Shown: positions 16,896-26,118 of the stretch, piece after piece
How the letters are laid out: each line of letters opens with the position of its first letter
How positions within the stretch are numbered: the first letter of the stretch is position 1
Source: Streptomyces geranii
GTDB lineage: Bacteria; Actinomycetota; Actinomycetes; Streptomycetales; Streptomycetaceae
Assembly (NCBI RefSeq): GCF_002954775.1
Contig: NZ_PJME01000015.1
Span: 62,001-126,000, forward strand
Direction: 5' to 3'
Length of the DNA: 64,000 nucleotides
Translations under genes and position numbers: made by a program
Notes under the pieces: generated by a model
The model's input: the letters and a program-made list of their open reading frames with translations, nothing else
What the model was told of the DNA's origin: nothing
Database searches by the model: none

Positions 16896-19250
16896 CTACT
16901 TCTGGGCGGTGGTGCTGGCGGCGGCCGGCCCGGGCTGCTGCGGAAGGTTCTGGGTGGCCTTGGCGCCCGCGCCGATCGCCTGGTTGCCGACGATGCTGGT
17001 GCCGCCCTGCTGGATGACGCCCTGGTTGAGGATGGTCTGCTGCTGGGCGCGGAAGTCGGTGGTGTCGTAGCCGCGCGCGTCGAGGAACTCCCGGATCGCG
17101 ACGAGGGTGTGGCGCTGCACCGCCGAGGTGATGCGTTCGGCGTCCACGACCTGGAAGTAGTTGTGGTAGGTCGGGCTGAGCGCCATCTCCCGTACGCTCA
17201 GCCGGGCGCCGTAGTCGAAGGCCGGGTCCTGCTCCATGGCGGTGAGTTCGTCGACCAGCCGTCTGCCGCGCCGGGACTCGAAGAGGGCCTGGTCCATCGC
17301 GCGGGAGGGCGCCCCGAGGAACGCCGTGGCGGTACGGCCGACGGCCTCGGCCACCAGCCCGCGCTCCCGTTCCGGGGTGAGCGGGTCCCGCAGCCGGTCG
17401 ACGGCGTGGTAGGCGGCGGCCACCGGGCCGAGGACGTGGTTGCTGCAGTGCACGTGCAGGGTCCGGCCCTCGACGGAGAAGTGCAGGAACACGCTCGGCA
17501 CGACGTCCCCGCCCCACAACGGCACATGGACCGCGAGGTGGTGGCGGACCGTGCCGGTCGGGCGCAGCACGATCTCCTCGACGGCCTCGGCGGACAGCCG
17601 TACGGTCGGGGTGAGTTCGGCGGGCGCGATGAACCGGCCGTCGTCGCCGATGGTGGCGCCGTTCACGAAGACGCGGTCCTCGACGGTGAGGGACCGAAGG
17701 GTCTCAGGCACGGCGTCCGCGACCCCACCCCCGTTGCCGTTGCCATTGCCGTTCGCACCGCTCTCGGTGCCCGCGCGGGCGGCGACCTCGCGCAGCTGTT
17801 CCCGTACGTGGTCGACGAGTTGGACGGCGGTGAAGGCCTCGGGCCCGCCCGGCCGGGAAGCGACGCGCGGTCCCGCGCCGACGGGGTCCTCGGCGGGCAG
17901 CAGCGGCACGGCGAGCGGCCAGTCGGAGGCGGCCCCGGCGTAGCCGATGAACGGCGCGAACCCGCTGTACACGGTGACGTTCCCGTTCTGCGCGGCCCTG
18001 ACGACCGCGAGCCGCTTGGCGATCCAGGACTTGGACGGTACGGGCGGCAGGGGCCCGCGGCCGAACTTCTCGCGGGTCATGCTGGAGCGCAGCAGCCGGT
18101 CGGTGCCGAGGTCGTGGCGTACGACGGTCGCGTAGGCGAACAGCACCGCGCCGACGGACGCGAACACGGCCGGGATCCCGGCGAGATAGGCGCCGAGCAG
18201 CCAGGCGGCGAAGCCGGGCAGGTCCTGTGCGGCGAGGCTGGAGGCGAGGTAGAAGGCGTACACGGTCAGCACGGCGGCGGCGATCCCGGCGCGCACGAGG
18301 GAGCCGCTGCCGGTCTGCTGCCGACCGCGGGAGGCGAGACCGGGCCGGGCGCGTCCGGCCAGCGCCGCCAGCCAGAGGAACACTCCGCTGAACACGAGCC
18401 ACAGCGGCGCGAACACCGCGACGACCCCGAACGCCCCGGCCAGCCGCAGATCGCGTTCGCGCCTGATCTCCTGTGCGGCCAGGCAGTGGTGGGCCACGGC
18501 CACCAGGTCGACACCGGGCGAGGGAGCCACCGCACCGGCCTCGTCGGACAGGACGTCCTCCACCACCCGGCCGGCGAACCCCTCGTCGACGTAGGCCGCG
18601 GCGCACAGATACCGGGTGACGTCACCCGGCGCACTCCCGACCGGCATGTACGTCTGCGGGGTCGTCGTCATGGTGGCAGCTCCCTTTCTCCGACGGGGCG
18701 TTGGACGGGACAGTGCACGGAACGGCGTATGCAGGCCGGACAGCCCGACGGTGAGCAGGGCGACCAGAACGCCGACGACCAGCCCGAACGCGAGGGGCGC
18801 GTGCAGGAGTTCGGTACGCAGCCAGCCGTCGGGCAGCTCAAGCCCGTCGACGAACGTCTCCAACATCCACCACCGCACCAGAGCCACGGCTTCGGAGACG
18901 AGCACGACGACGAGCAGGCACCGCCCCCACCCGGCGGTGCCACGCGCCCGCAGCCTCTTCATCGCCAGGGCGAGCCCCAGCAGCAGCAGTACGACGCTGA
19001 TGTTCTGCACGACGACCATGGAGGAGCCGAGGTAGTCGATGTACTCGTCGGCGGAGAAGTCCCACCGGGGGACGAACGCCCCCTCGACGAACCAGCGCGT
19101 GACCTCGTCGTCGTAGTGGTCCACGTAGTAGTCGCCCACCTGCCGCTGCCCCCAGGGGCTGCCCACGACAAGCAGGAACAGACACAGCAGGCCGATGCGC
19201 CCGCGTAAGGAGGTTCCGGATCTGGACACGGTCCATCGAGGCATCAACAC
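16896..19250 (-). CDS. Large multi-span membrane protein with GNQAIG tail
   Basis: A 784-residue open frame. The first about 190 residues hold four spans (near 20-32, 80-97, 110-128, 150-172). After an Arg-rich stretch comes MTTTPQTYMPVG at residue 194, then about three more spans (near 270-300, 320-345, 350-385) and a soluble C-terminal half. The tail carries QGGTSIVGNQAIGAGAKAT. An internal ATG at 18671 has a good AGGGAG site eight bases upstream. A shorter protein (18671-16896) may therefore be made instead of or as well as the full-length one, and the frame could represent two genes lacking an intervening stop. Function unknown. Confidence 0.7.
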   Translation of the reverse strand: MLMPRWTVSRSGTSLRGRIGLLCLFLLVVGSPWGQRQVGDYYVDHYDDEVTRWFVEGAFVPRWDFSADEYIDYLGSSMVVVQNISVVLLLLGLALAMKRLRARGTAGWGRCLLVVVLVSEAVALVRWWMLETFVDGLELPDGWLRTELLHAPLAFGLVVGVLVALLTVGLSGLHTPFRALSRPTPRRRKGAATMTTTPQTYMPVGSAPGDVTRYLCAAAYVDEGFAGRVVEDVLSDEAGAVAPSPGVDLVAVAHHCLAAQEIRRERDLRLAGAFGVVAVFAPLWLVFSGVFLWLAALAGRARPGLASRGRQQTGSGSLVRAGIAAAVLTVYAFYLASSLAAQDLPGFAAWLLGAYLAGIPAVFASVGAVLFAYATVVRHDLGTDRLLRSSMTREKFGRGPLPPVPSKSWIAKRLAVVRAAQNGNVTVYSGFAPFIGYAGAASDWPLAVPLLPAEDPVGAGPRVASRPGGPEAFTAVQLVDHVREQLREVAARAGTESGANGNGNGNGGGVADAVPETLRSLTVEDRVFVNGATIGDDGRFIAPAELTPTVRLSAEAVEEIVLRPTGTVRHHLAVHVPLWGGDVVPSVFLHFSVEGRTLHVHCSNHVLGPVAAAYHAVDRLRDPLTPERERGLVAEAVGRTATAFLGAPSRAMDQALFESRRGRRLVDELTAMEQDPAFDYGARLSVREMALSPTYHNYFQVVDAERITSAVQRHTLVAIREFLDARGYDTTDFRAQQQTILNQGVIQQGGTSIVGNQAIGAGAKATQNLPQQPGPAAASTTAQK

Positions 19251-19385
19251 GTGGCGTTCCCCCTGTCGCCGTCCCCCGCGGCCCGTGGCCGCACCCTATG
19301 GCTATCCCCGCTCCCGACGATCGGGAATCCGGGAACTGACGTGCTCCAAGGGTCAGTTGTGGCCACGGACCGCCGCCCCCTACTG

Positions 19386-22300
19386 CTACTGCTGCGTAGT
19401 GAGGTAGGCCCGCTCGATCGTCTGGACCAGCGTGTTGCCGGACCGGTCGGTCAGCTTGGCGCGCAGGGAGACCGAGCCCGGTGCGGCCGGGTGGGTCAGT
19501 GCCAGGTGTGTGCCGCCGACGGACCTGGCGTGCTGCCATGTCGCGCCGTCGTCGTAGCTGACCTCGAAGGCCAGCTTCGCGGGCCGTTGGCCGGCCGCCG
19601 CGCCCTCGACCGTGAAGGGCACCGAGAACCGCTTGCCCGCCTTGGCCGCCGCCGTGCTGGACAGGCTCAGGTCGGGCGAGAAGCGGACCACCGACAGCGG
19701 CAGCCTGGTCGTCCCGTCCTCCGGTGTGGTGGCGGAGCGGAAGGTCCACTCCGCGCGCACGCGCGTGGAGACCGGATACACCGCCGGATCACGGGAGTCG
19801 TCGACCGTCAGCTTGTAGGTCGTGTCCGCTGCCGGGACCGTGTACTCGGTGATGCCCTCGCTCGGCAGGATGCCGTAGTCGTCCTTGATCTCCTTGCCGT
19901 CGGCCTCCAGGGTGCCGGTGATCGCGGTGGTGTCGCTGATGCCCCAGTGCCCGGCGCCGTCGCCGAACAGCGGCAGGTAGGCGCGGATGACGTTGCCGTA
20001 CCGCACGACCCCGGGGAATCCCCGTTCCGGGCCGAGGTCGCCTGCGGCGGGCAGGGCCGGGCCGAAGACGCCGACGTTGAAGCGCTCGCTGTAGGTACGG
20101 CCGGCCTGCCAGTTCCTCGGCATCCGCATCAGGAAGTTCTCCCAGACGGTGTCGTGGCCCTCGCCGCTGGTCTGCCAGCTGCGGAAGGACCACTTGACGT
20201 CGCCCGCGAGGACGTAGTCGGTCGTGCTCAGCGGCAGGGTGCCGCGCAGGTCGTGGTCGGTGAAGATCAGCTCCCCGTCGGGGGTGTGCGGCGACACCTC
20301 GACCTGGACGCGCCTGCCCTCGACGGGCACGCCCACTTGCAGGTCGACCTTCGCGAGCTGCTCGCGCCGGACGTCGGCGGTGAAGCCGTCCAGTCGGCCG
20401 GCGCGGTTCCAGCCCAGGTGGTAGGTGACGGGCCGGCCCGCGTCGTCCGCACGGGTCCAGTCACCGGCGAACACCGCGGACATGCCGTCCGCGCCGGTGT
20501 CCTCGCCGAGCTGCCCGAACCGCGAGCCCTGGAAGGTCGGCAGGATGTACTGGTAGCTGCCCGGGCTCAGGTCCCCGCCCCGGTCGTAGCTGAAGAAGAC
20601 GGTGGCCTCGGTGTTCTCGGCCGCCGCGTCGGGCACGGTGACCTCCACCGGCCGCGCCTTGCGCCCGTCGACGACGACGGTGGTGTCCTCGTCCAGGCTC
20701 AGCCTCGGCTGCACCAGCATCGCGTGGGTCGCGGACTCGTACGACGGATGGATCACCCCGCCGAGCGTGTACTCGCCCTTCGGTAGCCGCACGGTCAGCT
20801 CGCCGTCCCGCTCGTCGGCGTAGCTCTCGTAGAAGTCGCCGTCGAGATCCGCGACGGAGGTGACGGCGTCGCCGGTCGGCGCACCGTTCTCGTCGAGATG
20901 CCTGAGGGTCAGGCTGTACGACTCCACCTCGCGCTCCACGCCCACAGCGGTACGCACCTGTGTCGTGCCGTCGGCGGAAGTGGCCTGAACCGAACCGCCG
21001 AAGGAGCCGTCGGCCGTACCGGCCCGGCTGTCGGCGGTGACGGAGGCGCTCGCCTCGCCACCCGCAGGGACGGTGATCCGCCCCGGCGACACCGCGAACA
21101 TGCCCTCGGCGGCGGGCTTGCCGTCCACCGCGAGCGCGTCGACGGCCAGATCGAGGGTGACCGGTTCCGTACCGAGATTCCGGTACGTCACCTGCTTGGT
21201 CACCGGGGTGTCGTCGCCGTGCGGCCACTGCTGGAGCCCGAAGTCGAGCGGCTGCTGCTGCTCGGTGACGACGCCCTGCTCCAGCGCCCGCACCAGATCC
21301 GTACGCCCGGTGCCCTGCTGGAAGGAGCTGTACGAGCCCGGCGCGGCCGACCCGGTCAGCACCGCCTTGATGCGCTCGCCGGTCCAGTCGGGGTGCTGCT
21401 GGGCGAGGATCGCGGCGGCGCCCGCGACATGCGGGGTCGCCATGGAGGTGCCGTCGAGGGTGAGGTAACCGGGTATGTCGGAGGGGTACCACTCCTCCAG
21501 CACGCTGCCGGAGGCCGCGGCGGCGGTGATGGCGACGCCGGGTGCGGTCAGGTCGGGCTTGACCCCGCCGTCCCCGACCCGGGGGCCGCGGCTGGAGAAG
21601 TCGGCAAGCGCGTCGGCGTCGTCGACCGCGCCCACGGTGAGCGCGGCGGCGGCGCTGCCCGGCGAGCCGACGGTGCTCTCGCCGAACTCGCCCTCGTTGC
21701 CTGCCGCGATGACGAAGAGCGAGTCGGACTCGGCGGAGAGCCGGTTGACCGCCTCCTCCATCGGGTCGATGCCGGGCAGGTCCGTGCCGCCGAGGCTGAG
21801 GTTGACGACATCGGCGCCCTGCGCCACCGCCCACTCCATGCCCGCGATGATCCCGGAGTCGTAGCCGCCGCCCTCGTCGTCGAGCACCTTGCCGTTGAGG
21901 ATCCTCGCGCCCGGCGCGACACCCTTGTACTTGCCGCCGGACCCGGCGGGAGTGGCGGCACCGGTCCCGGCGGTGATCGACGCCACGTGCGTGCCGTGGC
22001 CGAACCTGTCGGCGGTGCCGGACGCGGAACCGGTGAAGTCCTGCTCGGCGACCACCTGACCGGTGAGATCGGCGTGCGCCTTGTCGACACCGGTGTCCAG
22101 CACGGCGACCTTGACGCCGGTGCCGTCGTACCCGGCGGCCCAGGCCGTCGGCGCCCCGATCTGCGGCACGCTCTTGTCGAGGCTCGCCTTGCGCCGCCCG
22201 TCGAGCCACACCTTCTCGACGGCGGTGGCCGCGGTGAACCCCGTCGCCGTCCCGTCGGTCACGGCGTCCCAGAAGTCGGCGGCGCGCTTCTTCACGGGCC

Positions 22301-22790
22301 GCATCGCCTTCCCGTTGACCACCGGAAGCGCCCGCCCGAGCTTCGCCCCGGCCCCGGTGAACGGGGTCATCGAGGGCGCCTTCTTCCCCCGGAAGGTGAC
22401 GATCAGCGGTACGTCGGTACGGCCCGCGTCGTCGTACCCGTCGGCGACGAGCTGCGTGACGTCGAACAGCCGGGCGTCCAACCTGCCCTGCGCCAGCAGC
22501 AGTTCGGCGTCCCCGGGGACGACCCGGGTGTGCCCGTCGACCACCCGGACGGTGAACGGCACCCGTTCCCTGCCCGCCGCCCGCACCACACCGGTGGCCT
22601 GTCCGGCACCGTCGACCAGGACCTGGTCACCGGTGACCAGCGTCACCGTCTTCACCGCCCTGGCCGTACCGGCCGCGGTGACACGGCTCGCGTCCTGCGC
22701 CTCGGCACCCGGCATCCCGGCCAGCAGCAGGGCCGTGGAAGCCACCCCCGCCGCCACGACCGCACGCTTCGATCTCGCGTGTAACTCCAT
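19386..22790 (-). CDS. Secreted subtilisin-family (S8) serine protease 1
   Basis: A 1134-residue secreted protease. A signal peptide (RSKRAVVAAGVASTALLLAG) is followed by a propeptide-like region (to about 205) and a subtilase catalytic domain with an intact triad: Asp232 in AVLDTGVD, His268 in GHGTHVAS and Ser449 in GTSMATPHVAGAAA. A long beta-rich C-terminal part (about 500-1134) contains fibronectin-like or jelly-roll modules. ATG 22790 has AGGAG five bases upstream. It is paralogous along its full length to the protease at 57099. The likely role is extracellular protein degradation. Confidence 0.92.
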   Translation of the reverse strand: MELHARSKRAVVAAGVASTALLLAGMPGAEAQDASRVTAAGTARAVKTVTLVTGDQVLVDGAGQATGVVRAAGRERVPFTVRVVDGHTRVVPGDAELLLAQGRLDARLFDVTQLVADGYDDAGRTDVPLIVTFRGKKAPSMTPFTGAGAKLGRALPVVNGKAMRPVKKRAADFWDAVTDGTATGFTAATAVEKVWLDGRRKASLDKSVPQIGAPTAWAAGYDGTGVKVAVLDTGVDKAHADLTGQVVAEQDFTGSASGTADRFGHGTHVASITAGTGAATPAGSGGKYKGVAPGARILNGKVLDDEGGGYDSGIIAGMEWAVAQGADVVNLSLGGTDLPGIDPMEEAVNRLSAESDSLFVIAAGNEGEFGESTVGSPGSAAAALTVGAVDDADALADFSSRGPRVGDGGVKPDLTAPGVAITAAAASGSVLEEWYPSDIPGYLTLDGTSMATPHVAGAAAILAQQHPDWTGERIKAVLTGSAAPGSYSSFQQGTGRTDLVRALEQGVVTEQQQPLDFGLQQWPHGDDTPVTKQVTYRNLGTEPVTLDLAVDALAVDGKPAAEGMFAVSPGRITVPAGGEASASVTADSRAGTADGSFGGSVQATSADGTTQVRTAVGVEREVESYSLTLRHLDENGAPTGDAVTSVADLDGDFYESYADERDGELTVRLPKGEYTLGGVIHPSYESATHAMLVQPRLSLDEDTTVVVDGRKARPVEVTVPDAAAENTEATVFFSYDRGGDLSPGSYQYILPTFQGSRFGQLGEDTGADGMSAVFAGDWTRADDAGRPVTYHLGWNRAGRLDGFTADVRREQLAKVDLQVGVPVEGRRVQVEVSPHTPDGELIFTDHDLRGTLPLSTTDYVLAGDVKWSFRSWQTSGEGHDTVWENFLMRMPRNWQAGRTYSERFNVGVFGPALPAAGDLGPERGFPGVVRYGNVIRAYLPLFGDGAGHWGISDTTAITGTLEADGKEIKDDYGILPSEGITEYTVPAADTTYKLTVDDSRDPAVYPVSTRVRAEWTFRSATTPEDGTTRLPLSVVRFSPDLSLSSTAAAKAGKRFSVPFTVEGAAAGQRPAKLAFEVSYDDGATWQHARSVGGTHLALTHPAAPGSVSLRAKLTDRSGNTLVQTIERAYLTTQQ

Positions 22791-23065
22791 CTGAACTCCT
22801 GACACTTGGGAATCGAAAGGCTTCGCGCCAAGAGACGGACGGGGGTGGCACCGGGTTGGAAAAAGATCCGGCGTGTATCTGACGGAAGATCACCGGATGA
22901 TCGCCCGCGGGACGCCCTCCTCAGCCATTCGGCCAGTACAGAGGCGGTAACGGTCCACAGGTTCCGGCCGTTAGGCCGAGGCGGGGGTGCCCTCGGGGGC
23001 AGCAGATTGGGCTACCGGGCCCCACGGGGGTGCACGGGGTGACACGAGCCGCAGAGGAGTCGGAC

Positions 23066-23191
23066 ATGACGAGGACACCACCGCACGGCGCACGGCCGAG
23101 GCGGCATCTGGCGCGGGTCACCACGCTGGCCGTGGCCGCGCTGATCGCCACGCAGTGGCTCGCCTCGGCGGCGGGTCTCCCCGCCCACTGA
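23066..23191 (+). CDS. Small hypothetical peptide, possibly membrane-anchored
   Basis: A 41-residue frame: MTRTPPHGARPRRHLARVTT, then LAVAALIATQWLASAAGLPAH. It has an AGAGGAG ribosome site six bases before ATG and an Arg-rich start followed by a single hydrophobic helix. It ends 30 bases before the response regulator gene and may be its first cistron. It is too short for firm assignment. Confidence 0.4.
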   Translation: MTRTPPHGARPRRHLARVTTLAVAALIATQWLASAAGLPAH

Positions 23192-23221
23192 CCGGAACGC
23201 AACTCAGGAGAGCAGGGCGGC

Positions 23222-23917
23222 ATGACGAACGGGACGGCAATTCGGGTGGTCGTCGTCGACGACCAGGACATGGTGCGCTCGGGATTCGCCGCGCTGCTGT
23301 CCGCGCAGAGCGACATCGACATCGTGGGCGAGGCGCCCAACGGCAGACTCGGGGTCGAGGTCAGTCGGCACACCCACCCCGACCTCGTGCTGATGGACGT
23401 ACGGATGCCGGAGATGGACGGCCTGGAGGCGACCCGGCAGCTGCTGGCCCCGCCGCGCGGTGTCGTCCACCGGCCGAAGGTGCTCATGCTGACCACCTTC
23501 GACATCGACGACTACATCTACGAGGCGCTGCAGGCCGGCGCCAGCGGCTTCCTGCTCAAGGACGCGCCGGTCGCCCAGCTGGTGCAGGCGGTTCGGGTGA
23601 TCGCCGCCGGTGACGCGCTGCTCGCGCCGTCCATCACCCGGCGCCTCATCGAGGACGTGGTCCGGCGCCGCGCCACCCCGCCCCGGACCGCCCGGCTGCG
23701 CCTGAACGGCCTCACGCCCCGGGAGCGGGAGGTGCTGACGCTGGTGGCGCGGGGCCTGTCGAACACGGAGATCGCGCAGCGGCTGGTGGTCGCCGAGCAG
23801 ACCGTCAAGACCCACATGACCCGGCTGCTCACCAAGCTCGGCGCCCGCGACCGGGCGCAGCTGGTCGTCCTCGCCTACGAGTCGGGGCTCATCGTGCCGG
23901 GCGCCTCGCCGACCTGA
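23222..23917 (+). CDS. NarL/LuxR-family response regulator, orphan
   Basis: A 231-residue response regulator. The receiver domain (about 6-130) has the acidic pocket VVVDDQDMV, phospho-acceptor Asp59 in LVLMDVRMPEMDG, Thr in MLTTFD and Lys in FLLKDAP. The LuxR-type HTH (about 160-222) reads LTPREREVLTLVARGLSNTE with VKTHMTRLLTKLGARDR. All signalling residues are present. No kinase is adjacent; the orphan NarL-type kinase at 9716 is a conceivable partner. Confidence 0.93.
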   Translation: MTNGTAIRVVVVDDQDMVRSGFAALLSAQSDIDIVGEAPNGRLGVEVSRHTHPDLVLMDVRMPEMDGLEATRQLLAPPRGVVHRPKVLMLTTFDIDDYIYEALQAGASGFLLKDAPVAQLVQAVRVIAAGDALLAPSITRRLIEDVVRRRATPPRTARLRLNGLTPREREVLTLVARGLSNTEIAQRLVVAEQTVKTHMTRLLTKLGARDRAQLVVLAYESGLIVPGASPT

Positions 23918-23937
23918 CCCTCATCTCGCGTTGTCAT

Positions 23938-23970
23938 ACCCAGGTGTGAGGTCCGAATTGGCACCTGGGT
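23938..23970. promoter_or_regulatory. Inverted repeat between response regulator and methyltransferase genes
   Basis: Perfect 9-base arms ACCCAGGTG / CACCTGGGT are separated by 15 bases. It starts 20 bases after the response regulator stop and lies about 75 bases before the methyltransferase start. It could be a terminator stem or a protein-binding site. Confidence 0.4.
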
Positions 23971-24046
23971 GTGATGTGCGGCCCGGTACCCGCGCTCCAG
24001 CATCACCGAGTCCCGACCACGGATCGGTTTCGCAGGAGCGTGACGC

Positions 24047-24793
24047 ATGCACCACCAGCCCATCGACCCCCGCAGCACGGACGCGCGGCCGGCCGCCGGC
24101 CCGGCCATCGACCTCGACCACATCAGCCGCCTCTACCGCACCTTCGCCGAGGACCTGGACCGGGCCCGCGAGCGCCAGCGCGCCCTGCTCGCCCCGCCCG
24201 CCTCGATGAAGGCCCAACTGGACGACATAGAGGCGGAGATCACCTATCTCCTGCTGCGCGAGGCCCGCCCGGAGACGGTCGTGGAGATAGGCACCTTCCA
24301 CGGCTGGTCGACCACCTGGATCCTGCGCGCCCTGCGTGACAACGGCACGGGCCACCTCCACTCGTACGACATCGTCGACCACGTCGTACGAGAGGTGCCG
24401 GACGCCCTCGCGACGGGCCGCTGGACGTTCACGCAGGGGGACGCGCGGAAGAACGCGGAGCGGATACCGGCGACCGCCGACTTCCTGTTCATCGACGCGG
24501 CGCACTCCGCGAGCTTCGCCCGCTGGTACGTCCGCGAGCTGTTCCCGCGCCTGCGCCCGGGCATACCGGTGTGCGTCCACGACGTCTTCCACGGGCGCAG
24601 GGCGCTGCCGTTCACCGAGGGTGCGGTCGTGCTGCGCTGGCTGGCGGAGCGGGAGAACACCTGCTTCACCGCCTCCCGGGCGCGCGCCCCCGAGATCCAC
24701 GACCGGCTCAAGGACGTCAAGCGGTCCCTCGCCCTGGGCCATCCCGTCCGCGAGAGCACCGACAATCCGATGATCTTCTTCACCCTGCGCTGA
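24047..24793 (+). CDS. Class I SAM-dependent methyltransferase
   Basis: A 248-residue protein of the Methyltransf_24/cephalosporin-hydroxylase-like group. The SAM-binding motif VVEIGTFHGWSTTWIL lies near residue 82, the post-I acidic strand is LHSYDIVD, and the metal/acid region is ADFLFIDAAHS. A later conserved segment reads PVCVHDVFHGR. Such enzymes O-methylate small molecules, often with a bound divalent metal. The hydrolase and acyltransferase genes follow on the same strand after about 160 bases. The substrate is unknown. Confidence 0.82.
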   Translation: MHHQPIDPRSTDARPAAGPAIDLDHISRLYRTFAEDLDRARERQRALLAPPASMKAQLDDIEAEITYLLLREARPETVVEIGTFHGWSTTWILRALRDNGTGHLHSYDIVDHVVREVPDALATGRWTFTQGDARKNAERIPATADFLFIDAAHSASFARWYVRELFPRLRPGIPVCVHDVFHGRRALPFTEGAVVLRWLAERENTCFTASRARAPEIHDRLKDVKRSLALGHPVRESTDNPMIFFTLR

Positions 24794-24897
24794 GGTCCGT
24801 CCACCGCCCCCTACCAGGGTGCTACGCCGAGGTTGGCTCCCCGGTGTGACGCGGGCCGGCCTCCCCACTCCCTACCTTCCGCACATCGACGAAATCT

Positions 24898-24942
24898 CGG
24901 GAAGCACGGGAATCACGGGATGCACGGGATGCACGGGAAACG
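24898..24942. repeat. Five tandem 9-base repeats upstream of hydrolase gene
   Basis: Five units of the form CGGGAWKCA (CGGGAAGCA, CGGGAATCA, CGGGATGCA twice, CGGGAAACG) lie immediately before the ribosome site of the downstream gene. They may be slippage-prone and could alter the leader length. Confidence 0.5.
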
Positions 24943-24954
24943 GGGAGGCACATG

Positions 24955-26118
24955 ATGAAGCGTCTGCGGCGCAGGCTGGTCGTCTGCGCGCTGGTGCTGG
25001 CCACGATCGCGGGGACGGCGGGCTGGGCGGCGGGCGATGTACAGACCGCCGTCACGGGCCCACCCCCGGGCACGGCGGCCTGGGCGGCCGACCGAACCCT
25101 GGGCAGCCGGCTGCCGGACCCGCAGTCGACCCCTCCGGCGCGGATCGCCCGCTTCTTCACCACCCTGACGCCGGCCCGCCGGACAACCCTGGCCGCACAC
25201 CACCCCCTGATCGTGGGCGACCTGGACGGCGCCCCACCCGAACTGCGGTACGAGGCGAACGCCCGCGCCCTGACCATCGAACGCGCCCGCGAACTGACCA
25301 GCGCCACGGCCCGGTCCCGGGCAAGAGCGGCGGCATACGCCGAACTCCTCGCCCCCGGCCGCCAGATCCTCGCCTTCGACCCCCGGGGCCGCGGACAGCT
25401 CGCCGAGGTGTACGGCGACCTGCGCACCGCCCGCCGGATCGCGGTCCTCGTACCGGGCTCCGACACCGACCTGGCCTCGTACGACGCGGCGGCCCGGATG
25501 GCCCGGAACCTCCGCGCCGAGATGACCCGGCTCGCGCCCGCGGACCACCCGGCGGTGATCGCGTGGGTCGGCTACACGACCCCGGTGGGCGTCGGCTGGG
25601 ACGCGGCGACCGGACACCTGGCGGAGGAGGGCGCCCCGCGCCTGCTCCGCTTCCTGGACGGCCTGGCGGCGACGACCCGCCCGGCCACCCCACCCGCCCT
25701 CTTCTGCCACAGCTACGGCTCGGTGCTGTGCGGCATCGCCGCCCAGCGGCTGACCGACCGCCAGGTGTCCGACCTGGTGGTCGCGGCCTCCCCCGGCATG
25801 CGCCTGGCCCACGCCGGCCAGGTCCCGGTCGGCGCCCGGTCCCACCTCTGGGCGACGGCCCGGAACACGACGGACTGGATCCGCTGGGTCCCCCCGGTCG
25901 AGCTGTTCGGTCTCGGTCACGGCGCCGACCCGGCGGACCCGGACTTCGGCGCCCGAGTCGTGTCCTCGACCGGCGCGAAGGGCCACACCGGCTACTTCGA
26001 CCCGGGCACGGCCTCACTGCGCAACTACGCGGACATAGCGGTCGGCGCCTACGCCTCGATCACCTGCGCCCCGACGACCACGTCCGACCAGGAGAACTGC
26101 CGCCATGGGCTCACCTGA
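24955..26118 (+). CDS. Secreted alpha/beta hydrolase (DUF1023-like)
   Basis: A 387-residue protein with an N-terminal hydrophobic signal or anchor (LVVCALVLATIAGTAGWAAG), then a DUF1023-type alpha/beta hydrolase domain. Key segments are IAVLVPGSDTDLASYD and ALFCHSYGSVLCG, the latter holding the nucleophile elbow HSYGS. A late GAKGHTGYFDPG probably holds the histidine. Members are predicted extracellular or membrane-associated esterases/lipases. The second ATG (24955) is chosen because its distance from GGAGG is better than that of ATG 24952. The gene overlaps the next by 14 bases. Confidence 0.82.
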   Translation: MKRLRRRLVVCALVLATIAGTAGWAAGDVQTAVTGPPPGTAAWAADRTLGSRLPDPQSTPPARIARFFTTLTPARRTTLAAHHPLIVGDLDGAPPELRYEANARALTIERARELTSATARSRARAAAYAELLAPGRQILAFDPRGRGQLAEVYGDLRTARRIAVLVPGSDTDLASYDAAARMARNLRAEMTRLAPADHPAVIAWVGYTTPVGVGWDAATGHLAEEGAPRLLRFLDGLAATTRPATPPALFCHSYGSVLCGIAAQRLTDRQVSDLVVAASPGMRLAHAGQVPVGARSHLWATARNTTDWIRWVPPVELFGLGHGADPADPDFGARVVSSTGAKGHTGYFDPGTASLRNYADIAVGAYASITCAPTTTSDQENCRHGLT

